Below, one piece after another: positions 1-7,300 of a stretch of DNA of 8,198 nt; positions within the stretch are counted from its first letter, which is position 1; the number at the start of each line of letters is the position of its first letter. Under the pieces are notes generated by a model. The model saw only the letters and a list, made by a program, of their open reading frames with translations. It was not told the DNA's origin and did no database searches. The stretch is from contig CAVGQS010000115.1 in assembly GCA_963631415.1 (NCBI GenBank), forward strand, positions 1-8,198, given 5' to 3'. This DNA comes from UBA6382 sp963631415. Its GTDB lineage: Bacteria; Bacteroidota; Bacteroidia; Bacteroidales; Bacteroidaceae. The position numbers and the translations under genes are program-made.

Positions 1-119
1 CTGTATGACAGTCCGAGGTTGGTTATGGAAGCTCCGACGTACTTAGTGCCTTGTTCAAACTGAGCCTTGCCAGCTGTCGCCCCCAGCAGGAGAGCCATTG
101 CCAATAAAATCTTTTTCAT
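1..119 (-). CDS. N-terminus of an exported protein, probably an outer-membrane beta-barrel (partial)
   Basis: Reading the minus strand from the ATG at 119-117 gives an open frame of 39 codons that continues past the left edge of the window. The protein starts MKKILLAMALLLGATAGKAQ, a clear Sec signal peptide with a KK n-region, a Leu/Ala-rich core and a probable signal peptidase I site after AGKA. There is no lipobox cysteine. The mature part begins FEQGTKYVGASITNLGLSY. Small Bacteroidetes outer-membrane beta-barrel proteins often begin with a similar phrase (F..GTKYVG.S...L.LSY), so that is the best guess. Only 39 residues are visible and the family call is inference; the existence of the gene is well supported. 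It is divergent from the GHL10 gene and shares a 164-bp intergenic region with it. A -7 element at 204-197 would give a leader of about 70 nt. Confidence 0.8.
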   Translation of the reverse strand, partial: MKKILLAMALLLGATAGKAQFEQGTKYVGASITNLGLSY

Positions 120-159
120 GAGTCTTATTATTTTAGGTTTGTATCAAGAGTTTTGCCGT

Positions 160-185
160 CTCCCAGCGCCCAGAAAAGCGGGGAG
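160..185 (-). other. Possible hairpin in the leader of the truncated exported-protein gene
   Basis: On the plus strand, CTCCC (160-164) pairs with GGGAG (181-185). Inside that, CGC (167-169) pairs with GCG (178-180) across an AG bulge and an 8-nt loop. If transcription starts downstream of the -7 element at 204-197, this structure lies in the 5' leader of the minus-strand gene. The stem is short and interrupted, so it may have no function. No known riboswitch class is recognised. Confidence 0.25.
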
Positions 186-191
186 GCATTT

Positions 192-222
192 GCATACAAA
201 AATACGCATTATTTTCGTATGC
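192..222. promoter_or_regulatory. Palindrome between divergent genes, overlapping promoter elements
   Basis: The left arm GCATACAAAAATA (192-204) and the right arm TATTTTCGTATGC (210-222) are reverse complements at 12 of 13 positions, around the 5-nt centre CGCAT. The minus-strand -7 element (204-197) lies wholly inside the left arm, and a near match (TATTTTCG, 210-217) faces the other way in the right arm. A dimeric regulator binding here would cover the start region of the exported-protein gene and sit just upstream of the GHL10 promoter. The symmetry is seen directly; the operator role is inferred. An AT-rich cruciform with no regulator, or simply two mirrored promoters, are alternatives. 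Confidence 0.5.
197..204 (-). promoter_or_regulatory. Bacteroidetes-type -7 element for the exported-protein gene
   Basis: The minus strand reads TATTTTTG from 204 to 197, an exact match to the Bacteroidetes -7 consensus TAnnTTTG. A TTTG that could serve as the -33 element lies at 231-228, but the 23-bp spacer is a few bases longer than the usual 19-21. Transcription would start near 190, giving a leader of about 70 nt before the ATG at 119. Confidence 0.5.
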
Positions 223-247
223 GGCAGCAAAAGAGAAGAAAAATAAT

Positions 248-255
248 TATTTTTG
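248..255 (+). promoter_or_regulatory. Bacteroidetes-type -7 element for the GHL10 gene
   Basis: TATTTTTG at 248-255 matches TAnnTTTG exactly and lies 28 bp before the ATG at 284, which implies a short leader of roughly 20 nt. No TTTG is visible at the expected -33 position around 224-228, so the call rests on the -7 match and its location. The same octamer serves the divergent gene on the other strand. Confidence 0.5.
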
Positions 256-283
256 CAACAAAACCTACACGCAAGACAACTCA

Positions 284-1783
284 ATGCGCATTTCACGTAC
301 CACCATACTGGTTTTGCTCCTCTTCCTGTGCAGCAAGGCCATCGCCCAACTTACCCACTTGTCACCCAAACGCGAGTTTCGCGGCGTATGGCTCACCACG
401 CTAAGCGGGCTGGACTGGCCCACCACCAAGGCCAACAGCGCAGCGGGCATCAAGCGGCAGCAGGAAGAACTTTGCCAGATTCTCGACAAACTCAAAGCCG
501 CCAATTTCAACGCCGTGGTGATGCAGGTGAGGACGAGGGCTGCAGTGATATACCCCTCTGCCATTGAGCCGTGGGACGCCTGTCTGACGGGCAAGTACGG
601 AGTGAGTCCGGGCTACGACCCCCTGGCTTTCGCCATAGAGGAATGCCACAAGCGCGGCATGCAGCTGCACGCGTGGCTGGTGGCCATACCCGGCAACAAA
701 CTTGCGCAGACCAAGGCCATGGGCAAGATGTCGCTGGACAAGCGAGTGCCCAAGCTCTGTCTGAAGACCAGCGACGGATATATGCTCAATCCAGGACTCG
801 AGGAGACTGCCGACTACCTGGCTTCGTTGTGCGAAGAAGTGGCGAGAAACTACGACATCGACGGCTTGAGCCTGGACTACATACGCTATCCGGAGAAAGA
901 GGTGAAGTTCAACGACCAGCAGACATACAAGAAATTTGCCGCCAATGGCCAGTCGCTGGCGGAGTGGCGCAGGAGCAACATCACGCGCTGCGTGAAGGCC
1001 ATACACGACAGGGTGAAAGCCATCAAGCCGTGGGTGGCCCTCAGCTGCAGTCCGATAGGCAAGTTTCGCGACACGAAGCGCTACCCTTCGGGAGGATGGA
1101 ACGCCTACCACGCCGTCGCCCAGGACGCTAAATTGTGGATTAAGGAAGGATGGATGGACATACTCATGCCGATGATGTACTTCAGAGGCAACCACTATTT
1201 CCCCTTCGCGCTAGACTGGCAGGAAGACTCCTACGGCAGGTGCATCGCGTCGGGACTGGGCGTCTACCTGATAGACCGCAAGCAGAAAGACTGGCCCCGC
1301 AGCATCATCGAGAGCGAGATAGAGTTTTGCCGCGCCAACGGCCTCGGCGGTCAGGTGTTCTTTCGTTCGCGCTTCGTCACAAGCAACCCCAAAGGCATCT
1401 ATGACGTTCTGAAGAACAACCTATATTATACAAAAGCACTCGTGCCGCCGCTTGTAGGCAACAACATACCTACGCCCGCAGCGCCCACCGAAGCTAGCGT
1501 CACTGCAACGGGCAGCGGAACGACACTGGCGTGGCGCGGCAATGATGAAAACTGCCAATACGTTGTCTACCGCAGCAACACATACCCCGTAGACACAGAC
1601 AACGGAGCCTGCATCTATGCCACTGGCATCAGCGAGCCCAGCATAACCATAAGCGTCCCCTACCCCGAAGGACTCATGCCCTACTATGCAGTCACGGCAA
1701 TCAACCGCTATGGAGCAGAGAGCGAGCCGCTCGAACTGAACAAACCGCATAAGTCCATAGAGGTTCCATTGCCAGGCAAATAA
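284..1783 (+). CDS. Secreted GHL10 (DUF187) glycoside-hydrolase-like protein with C-terminal Fn3-like domain
   Basis: This 499-residue protein is predicted to be exported to the periplasm or cell surface. Residues 1-21 form a signal peptide with a Leu-rich core ending in AIA before Gln22. Cys16 is not in a lipobox, so signal peptidase I cleavage is likely. The catalytic-type domain spans about 28-385 and carries landmarks of the GHL10 family (PF02638): EFRGVW (31-36), DWP (44-46), QVRTR (81-85), EPWD followed by LTG (95-103), SPGYDPL (108-114), AFAIEECHKRGMQLHAWL (115-132) and DGLSLDYIRYP (193-203). Residues about 395-485 look like a fibronectin type III domain, with AAPTEASVTATGSGTTLAW and YYAVTAINRYGAESEP. 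An E. coli member of this family, DigH (YddW), cuts peptidoglycan glycan strands that have lost their peptides. A cell-wall role is therefore plausible, but the substrate here is not shown; action on other glycans is equally open. It is the only gene on its transcript, convergent with the ATP-grasp gene. The ATG at 284 is chosen because it begins directly with the signal peptide, 28 bp after a -7 element. Confidence 0.88.
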   Translation: MRISRTTILVLLLFLCSKAIAQLTHLSPKREFRGVWLTTLSGLDWPTTKANSAAGIKRQQEELCQILDKLKAANFNAVVMQVRTRAAVIYPSAIEPWDACLTGKYGVSPGYDPLAFAIEECHKRGMQLHAWLVAIPGNKLAQTKAMGKMSLDKRVPKLCLKTSDGYMLNPGLEETADYLASLCEEVARNYDIDGLSLDYIRYPEKEVKFNDQQTYKKFAANGQSLAEWRRSNITRCVKAIHDRVKAIKPWVALSCSPIGKFRDTKRYPSGGWNAYHAVAQDAKLWIKEGWMDILMPMMYFRGNHYFPFALDWQEDSYGRCIASGLGVYLIDRKQKDWPRSIIESEIEFCRANGLGGQVFFRSRFVTSNPKGIYDVLKNNLYYTKALVPPLVGNNIPTPAAPTEASVTATGSGTTLAWRGNDENCQYVVYRSNTYPVDTDNGACIYATGISEPSITISVPYPEGLMPYYAVTAINRYGAESEPLELNKPHKSIEVPLPGK

Positions 1784-1844
1784 GCGCGGTTTTGGAAAAG
1801 CAAACTCATTCAGTGAGCATCGGAGAGAGGCTTATGAACAAGTG

Positions 1845-2903
1845 TCAATCAAAAGTTTCTATCAATGCTACGAAGTGCGTGTCGGGCAATATTGGCGTCA
1901 GCGTCAACACACCCTCGGTAAGTTTCCCGTCAGGGCTTAGTCGCGGCTTCGGCATGGCGGCGCACTTGGCAGCAAGTTGCTGACTGTCTTTGTCGTACAC
2001 GAGTTTGAACTCAGCCTTGCTGTTGCTGTCGACGAGGTCAGCCAGATGCAGCGACAGCATACCCATGGTTCGCCTCACGTTGATTTCCACACAGGGATGG
2101 ACAGCAAGGCCGCTGCAGCGATTCACAACCATCATGTCCACGCCCAAGGGACCAAGATAGTTGCCGAGGAAGATTTTGCGCAGGCATGACAGCAGAGCCT
2201 CGATGAGACGAGTAAAGAACGCGTGCGGCAAGCAAGACTCCATCATGGTCCACAGCCGTTCTTGCGGCATTAGCAAGTTGCCGGCATAGGCGTTGTTCGT
2301 GGCATTGCGAAAGACCGACAGTCCGCAGTATTTCACCGCCGACTCAGTCACGACAAACTCCAGCGCGAAGTCCCTGATTTTGTTGTAGTAAGGTTCCACC
2401 GCCACTCCGCCCTGCCGCTTGATGCAGCGCCGTGCCCAGTTGAGTTGCGGCTCAGTGATAGTGCCGTCGACAAAGCGCAAGCCCCTACCGCTGCCGGACC
2501 ACAGTTCTTTGAGCACGAAACGACCATCAAGAGTTTGCAATTCTTCAGCACTACTGCACAAGTTGCTCTCACCGCACACGGGCCATTCGCCGCCCATTTC
2601 CGTCCGCAAGTCTCGGAGCGCCCTTATAGCCGTCTCGCGTGAGGACAGCGCCCGAATCTTTTCCAGTTGAGCGGGCGACGGCAAGTTGCTGAAACCGCAC
2701 TGTTTCAGCTTGCTAACGAGCGTGGAGTCCCACCCCCACACAGGAGCGCAGGCGTTGTAAGACACTTCGCTTGCCGGCACAAAATGGTCCGCCAAGCCTG
2801 CCAAGTCGCACTCCATAATCCTCACGTTTGGCGGCGGTGTATACAAGCCGCTACCATGCGAAAGAGCCAAATCGTGTGAAAAGTTTGCCAACAGACATTC
2901 CAT
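1845..2903 (-). CDS. ATP-grasp-fold protein of unknown substrate
   Basis: The frame runs from ATG at 2903-2901 to TGA at 1847-1845 and encodes 352 residues. The frame stays open to a TTG at 2921, but the ATG fits better: it places NFSHDLAL at residues 7-14, close to the N-terminus, as I recall for Bacteroidetes relatives that begin with a phrase like FNPEHDLALA. It also leaves room for the promoter. The ATP-grasp signature is visible. VLKELWSGSGRG (130-141) supplies the nucleotide-binding Lys132 and the glycine-rich loop. VEPYYNKIRDFALEF covers 169-183, GPLGVDMMV covers 251-259, and CVEINVRRTMG (271-281) holds the metal-binding Glu273 and Asn275. ATP-grasp enzymes join a carboxylate to an amine or thiol through an acyl-phosphate; nothing here identifies the substrates. 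There is no signal peptide or membrane segment, so it is probably cytosolic. It is cysteine-rich, with about 13 Cys. It is a lone gene, divergent from the AAA ATPase and convergent with the GHL10 gene. Confidence 0.75.
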   Translation of the reverse strand: MECLLANFSHDLALSHGSGLYTPPPNVRIMECDLAGLADHFVPASEVSYNACAPVWGWDSTLVSKLKQCGFSNLPSPAQLEKIRALSSRETAIRALRDLRTEMGGEWPVCGESNLCSSAEELQTLDGRFVLKELWSGSGRGLRFVDGTITEPQLNWARRCIKRQGGVAVEPYYNKIRDFALEFVVTESAVKYCGLSVFRNATNNAYAGNLLMPQERLWTMMESCLPHAFFTRLIEALLSCLRKIFLGNYLGPLGVDMMVVNRCSGLAVHPCVEINVRRTMGMLSLHLADLVDSNSKAEFKLVYDKDSQQLAAKCAAMPKPRLSPDGKLTEGVLTLTPILPDTHFVALIETFD

Positions 2904-2926
2904 GTGCGCAAAGTTAACCAATTAGA

Positions 2927-2934
2927 CAAATATT
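2927..2934 (-). promoter_or_regulatory. Weak -7-like element for the ATP-grasp gene
   Basis: The minus strand reads AATATTTG from 2934 to 2927, seven of eight matches to TAnnTTTG. It lies about 23 bp before the ATG at 2903 and would give a very short leader. GTTG at 2954-2951 is a poor and closely spaced -33 candidate. If real, this element argues against the TTG at 2921 as the start, because that codon would fall at or before the transcription start. Confidence 0.3.
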
Positions 2935-2970
2935 TTCAATGTCAACTGCACAACTTAGCCATTTTTTTAC

Positions 2971-2978
2971 TACTTTTG
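2971..2978 (+). promoter_or_regulatory. Bacteroidetes-type -7 element for the AAA ATPase gene
   Basis: TACTTTTG matches TAnnTTTG exactly and ends 25 bp before the ATG at 3004. The implied leader is about 20 nt, similar to the GHL10 gene. No TTTG is seen around 2946-2952, so the -33 element is missing or divergent. Confidence 0.5.
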
Positions 2979-3003
2979 CTGACAAATCCAAAAGTGTACT
3001 AAT

Positions 3004-4188
3004 ATGGAGAACTTCTTTCAGCGCCACGCCTATTTGTTGGAGCATACGGATTTGACAATGACCCGTCCATTAATGAATGAAATTGACTGGAGACAACGGT
3101 TAATAGGAATCAAGGGACCAAGGGGCGTCGGCAAAACCACTTTTCTCCTGCAGTATGCGAAGAAGAACTACGACACGGCTTCAAGGCGCTGTCTCTATGT
3201 CAACATGAACAGCTTCTACTTCAGGGGGCGCGGGCTTGTGGATTTTGCCCAGGAGTTCGTGAAGCGAGGCGGAAAAGTTCTCATCATAGACCAGATATTC
3301 AAGCAGAACGGATGGCGCGACGAACTGTGCGAGTGCTACAGGACATTGCCCACGCTGCAGATAATCTTCGCCACCACCACGATAGAGGAGAACGGCAGCG
3401 AAAACGACGAACTGTCGACCATAGCCCACTTCTACTATCTGCACGGCTTCTCGTTCAGGGAGTACATCAACCTGCAGGCTGGCGTAGACATTCCGCGTTT
3501 CACCCTTGACGAGATTCTCCACCACACCGAAGAGGTGCAGCGCAACGTGCTGATGAAGGTGAGGCCGTGGATTTATCTGCAGAGCTACCTGCACCACGGC
3601 TACTATCCTATATATATAGAAAACCACAACTTCACAGAGACACTGCTCAAGACCACCAACGCCATGATAGAGGTGGACATCCTGTTTACCAAGCAGATTG
3701 ACGTGAAGTATGTGAGCAGGCTGAAGAAGTTGCTCTACCTCTTGGTGACCGGCGGCAACGAGTCGCCCAACGTCAGCAACCTGGCCCAGGAAATCAACAC
3801 CTCGCGCGCCACGGTGATGAACTACATGAACAGCCTTGAGGAAGCGCGCTTGATTCACCAAATCTACAAGCATGCGCAGAACGGCCCCAAGAAGCCGACC
3901 CGCATCCTCACCCACAACACAAACATCCTCTATGCGGTGCTCAGCGGTTCGCCGTTTGACCAGGAGGTGATGGAAACCTTCTTCACCAACAGCATCTGGC
4001 GCCACCACAAGGTAGAGACGACAAGGAGGTCTAACATCTTTATTGTAGACGACGACATACAGATTTGCGTGTGCGACAAGATTTCGAAGAAGCGCGCCAA
4101 ACCAGAGAACCTCTACTACGCGCGCTACAACACCGAGATTTCGCGCGACGGCGACATTCCACTATGGATGTTCGGATTCCTCTACTAA
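3004..4188 (+). CDS. AAA_14/DUF4143-type ATPase with an altered Walker B motif
   Basis: This 394-residue cytosolic protein has the layout of the widespread AAA_14 plus DUF4143 ATPases, whose roles are mostly unknown. Walker A is intact: GPRGVGKTT at 38-46, with Lys44 and Thr45. The Walker B strand is KVLIIDQI at 91-98: Asp96 is kept, but the usual catalytic Glu is Gln97. The sensor-like strand after it reads IIFATTT (120-126), where relatives usually have FTGSS. YLHGFSFREYIN (145-156) is the typical segment that follows. A winged-helix-like segment lies at about 254-288 (NVSNLAQEINTSRATVMNYM). The C-terminal DUF4143-like part starts near 298 (RILTHNTNILYAV) and ends in IPLWMFGFLY, a usual ending in Bacteroidales relatives. 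Where relatives typically carry a FEVGGK-like stretch, this protein has ICVCDK (354-359). The reading frame is intact with ordinary codon use, so it is not a decayed pseudogene. It may bind ATP but hydrolyse it slowly or not at all; this is inferred from the motif change. It lies 130 bp upstream of nifJ, with a hairpin between, so it is probably a separate unit. Confidence 0.85.
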   Translation: MENFFQRHAYLLEHTDLTMTRPLMNEIDWRQRLIGIKGPRGVGKTTFLLQYAKKNYDTASRRCLYVNMNSFYFRGRGLVDFAQEFVKRGGKVLIIDQIFKQNGWRDELCECYRTLPTLQIIFATTTIEENGSENDELSTIAHFYYLHGFSFREYINLQAGVDIPRFTLDEILHHTEEVQRNVLMKVRPWIYLQSYLHHGYYPIYIENHNFTETLLKTTNAMIEVDILFTKQIDVKYVSRLKKLLYLLVTGGNESPNVSNLAQEINTSRATVMNYMNSLEEARLIHQIYKHAQNGPKKPTRILTHNTNILYAVLSGSPFDQEVMETFFTNSIWRHHKVETTRRSNIFIVDDDIQICVCDKISKKRAKPENLYYARYNTEISRDGDIPLWMFGFLY

Positions 4189-4224
4189 AACCAACACGCC
4201 AGTCCGCAACGAAAACCACATATT

Positions 4225-4259
4225 ATTTGCATTAGTCCTCCCGCGAGGCTAATGCAAAT
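4225..4259. terminator. Strong 15-bp hairpin between the ATPase gene and nifJ
   Basis: ATTTGCATTAG (4225-4235) pairs perfectly with CTAATGCAAAT (4249-4259). After a single bulged T (4236), CCTC (4237-4240) pairs with GAGG (4245-4248) around the tetraloop CCGC. The hairpin starts 36 bp after the ATPase stop codon, which fits a transcription terminator. However, only ATTGTTGT follows rather than a T-tract, so it would be a weak intrinsic terminator. Alternatives are a Rho- or processing-related stem, or an operator in front of nifJ, since the AT-rich 11-bp arms also form a good protein-binding dyad. The structure is seen directly; the function is uncertain. Confidence 0.5.
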
Positions 4260-4318
4260 TGTTGTAAAACGAGACTAATCAACACTCAAAAAACATATAA
4301 CTAACACAACCTTTAACA

Positions 4319-7300
4319 ATGGCAAAAGAAAAAAAATTTATGACCTGTGACGGCAACGAAGCCGCCGCACACATTGCCTACATGTTCTCAGAGGTAGCTG
4401 CTATCTATCCTATCACACCATCCAGCCCTATGGCTGAACATGTGGACGAATGGGCATGTAAGAACAGGAAAAATCTTTTTGGCGACACCGTTGCCGTTCA
4501 GGAAATGCAATCCGAGGGAGGCGCTGCTGGTGCCGTTCACGGTTCTCTCCAGGCTGGTGCTCTCACCACTACGTTCACAGCATCGCAGGGTTTGCTGCTG
4601 ATGATACCTAATATGTACAAAATCGCGGGCGAGCTGCTGCCTACAGTGTTCCACGTTTCGGCACGTACGCTGGCTACCCACTCTCTGTGTATCTTCGGCG
4701 ACCACAGCGACGTGATGGCTTGCCGCCAGACCGGTTTCGCCATGCTCTGCGAAGGTTCTGTGCAGGAAGTGATGGACCTCGCTGCCGTTGCTCACCTCTC
4801 AGCCATCAAGGGCCGCGTTCCGTTCATCAACTTCTTTGACGGTTTCCGCACCTCCCACGAGTACCAGAAGATTGAGGTGATGGACCAGGAAGACCTGCGT
4901 CCGCTGCTCGACACCAAGGCTCTCTCTGAGTTCCGCAAGCGCGCGCTGACTCCCGAACACCCCGAGGCTAAGGGTATGGCAGAGAACCCTGAGACTTTCT
5001 TCGCACACCGCGAGAGCTGCAACCCCTACTACGACGCCATTCCCGAAATCGTAGAACAGTATATGGCTGAGGTCAGCAAGATCTGCGGCCGCGAGTACAA
5101 GCTCTTCTCCTACTACGGAGCTAAGGACGCAGACCGTCTCATCATTCTGATGGGTTCCGCAACCGAGGCTGCACGCGAGGCTATCGACTACCTGACCGCT
5201 CAGGGCGAGAAGGTCGGCATGATCAGCGTTCACCTCTACCGTCCATTCTCCGTGAAGCACCTGCTTGCTGCTGTTCCGAGCACCGTCAAGAAGATTGCCG
5301 TGCTTGATAGAACAAAGGAGCCCGGCGCCAACGGTGAGCCTCTCTACCTTGACGTGAAGGACGCCTTCTACGGTCAGGAGAACGCCCCGCTCATCGTGGG
5401 CGGCCGCTACGGTCTCGGTTCTTGCGACACCACCCCGACCATGATCAAGTCCGTATACGACAACCTCAACCTGCCGGAGCCCAAGAACCACTTCACCCTG
5501 GGCATCGTAGACGACGTGACCTACACTTCGCTGCCTCTTGAGAAGGAAATGGCTCTGGGCGGCGAGGGCATCTTCGAGGCCAAGTTCTTCGGACTCGGTG
5601 CCGACGGTACTGTGGGCGCCAACAAGAACTCCGTGAAGATCATCGGCGACAACACCGACAAATACTGCCAGGCATATTTCTCCTACGACTCTAAGAAGTC
5701 GGGCGGCTTCACATGCTCGCACCTGCGCTTTGGCGACACGCCTATCCGTTCTACATACCAGATCAAGACTCCTAACTTCGTGGCTTGCCACGTTCAGGCA
5801 TACTTGCACATGTATGACGTGCTCCGCGGTCTGCGCGACGGCGGCACCTTCTTGCTCAACACCATCTGGGACGGCGACGAGCTCATCAAGAACCTGCCCA
5901 ACAATGTCAAGAAGTACTTTGCTGAGCACAACATCAACGTATACTACATCAACGCCACTAAGATAGCACAGGAGATTGGTCTGGGCAACCGCACCAACAC
6001 CATCCTGCAGTCCGCTTTCTTCCGCATCACCGAGGTTATCCCCGTTGACCTGGCTGTAGAGCAGATGAAGAAGTTCATCGAAAAGTCCTACGGCAAGAAG
6101 GGTCAGGATGTTGTCAACATGAACTACTCCGCTGTTGACCGCGGCGGCGAATACAAGGCTCTCGCCGTTGACCCGGCTTGGAAGCAGCTGCCTGCCGACG
6201 AGGAGACCAAGCGCAACGAGCCTGAGTTCATCTCCAAGATTGTGCGCCCCATCAACGCACAGAACGGCGACCTCCTGCCCGTGTCTGCCTACAAGGGCAT
6301 CGAGGACGGTGCTTGGAAGCAAGGTACCGCTGCTTATGAGAAGCGCGGTGTCGCTGCCTTCGTTCCCGTATGGAAAGCCGACTACTGCTCGCAGTGCAAC
6401 AGGTGCGCCTTTGTATGCCCCCACGCTGCCATCCGCCCGTTCGTAATGGACGAGACCGAGAAAGCCGGATTTGCTGGCGAGACGATAGAAATCAAAGCGC
6501 CCGCCGCTATCAAGGGCATGCAGTTCCGCATGCAGGTTGACGTGATGGACTGCCTCGGTTGCGGCAACTGCGTTGACGTCTGCCTCGGCAAGAAAGTTGA
6601 CGGTCAGACTGTCAAAGCCCTCGAGATGGTTCCGCTGGAAGGTCAGGAAGCCGAAGACGCCAACTGGAGCTACTGCGTAGACAACGTCAAGTCAAAGCAA
6701 GACTTGCTCGACTTTGCTGCCAATCCGCGCGTCAGCCAGTTCGCCACTCCTCTCTTCGAGTTCTCCGGAGCTTGCTCTGGTTGCGGTGAGACCCCTTACG
6801 TCAAGCTCGTCAGCCAGCTCTTCGGCGACCACGAGATGGTAGCCAACGCCACGGGCTGCTCGTCCATCTACTCTGGTTCTATCCCCTCTACCCCATACAC
6901 TGTCAACGCAAAGGGTCAGGGTCCCGCTTGGGCCAACTCTCTGTTTGAGGACTTCTGCGAGTTTGGTCTCGGCATGGTTCTGGCAAACAAGAAGATGCGC
7001 AACCGCATCACCGACCTGCTCAAGGGCGCTATCGCTGCCGAGGGCACTCCAGCTGAATACAAGGAGGCTGCACAGGCATGGATTGACGGAAAAGACAACT
7101 ACGAGGCATCCAAGGCAGCAGCAGAGAAACTCGTACCTATGATTAAGGAAGCCGCGGCTCACGGTTGCTCCACCTGCCAGCAGCTTGAGGAACTCTCGCA
7201 CTACCTCACCAAGCGCAGCCAGTGGATTATCGGTGGCGACGGCGCATCCTACGACATCGGCTACGGCGGTCTTGACCACGTGCTCGCATCTGGCGAAGAC

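Noticed and set aside
153..404. An 83-codon plus-strand frame across the divergent promoter region
   Set aside because: It spans the palindrome and promoter elements and overlaps the GHL10 start in another frame. Its composition does not look like a protein.
401..1195. A 264-codon antisense frame inside the GHL10 gene
   Set aside because: It is a shadow of a gene with convincing family motifs and a signal peptide; the antisense translation resembles no family.
1805..1817. CTCA/TGAG mini-hairpin in the convergent gap, followed on the minus strand by TTTGCTTTT
   Set aside because: A 4-bp stem is too short to call a terminator. I see no convincing terminator for either convergent gene in 1784-1844.
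2901..2921. TTG at 2921 as start of the ATP-grasp gene
   Set aside because: The in-frame ATG at 2903 better fits the position of the conserved N-terminal phrase and leaves space after the -7-like element at 2934-2927.
3181..4008. A 275-codon antisense frame inside the AAA ATPase gene
   Set aside because: It overlaps a well-supported gene and has Val/His/Leu-rich shadow composition with no recognisable domain.
4799..6424. A 541-codon open frame antisense to nifJ
   Set aside because: nifJ is a clear, complete gene here. GC-rich preferred codons in the sense strand remove antisense stop codons, and the antisense protein shows no recognisable motif or coherent domain.
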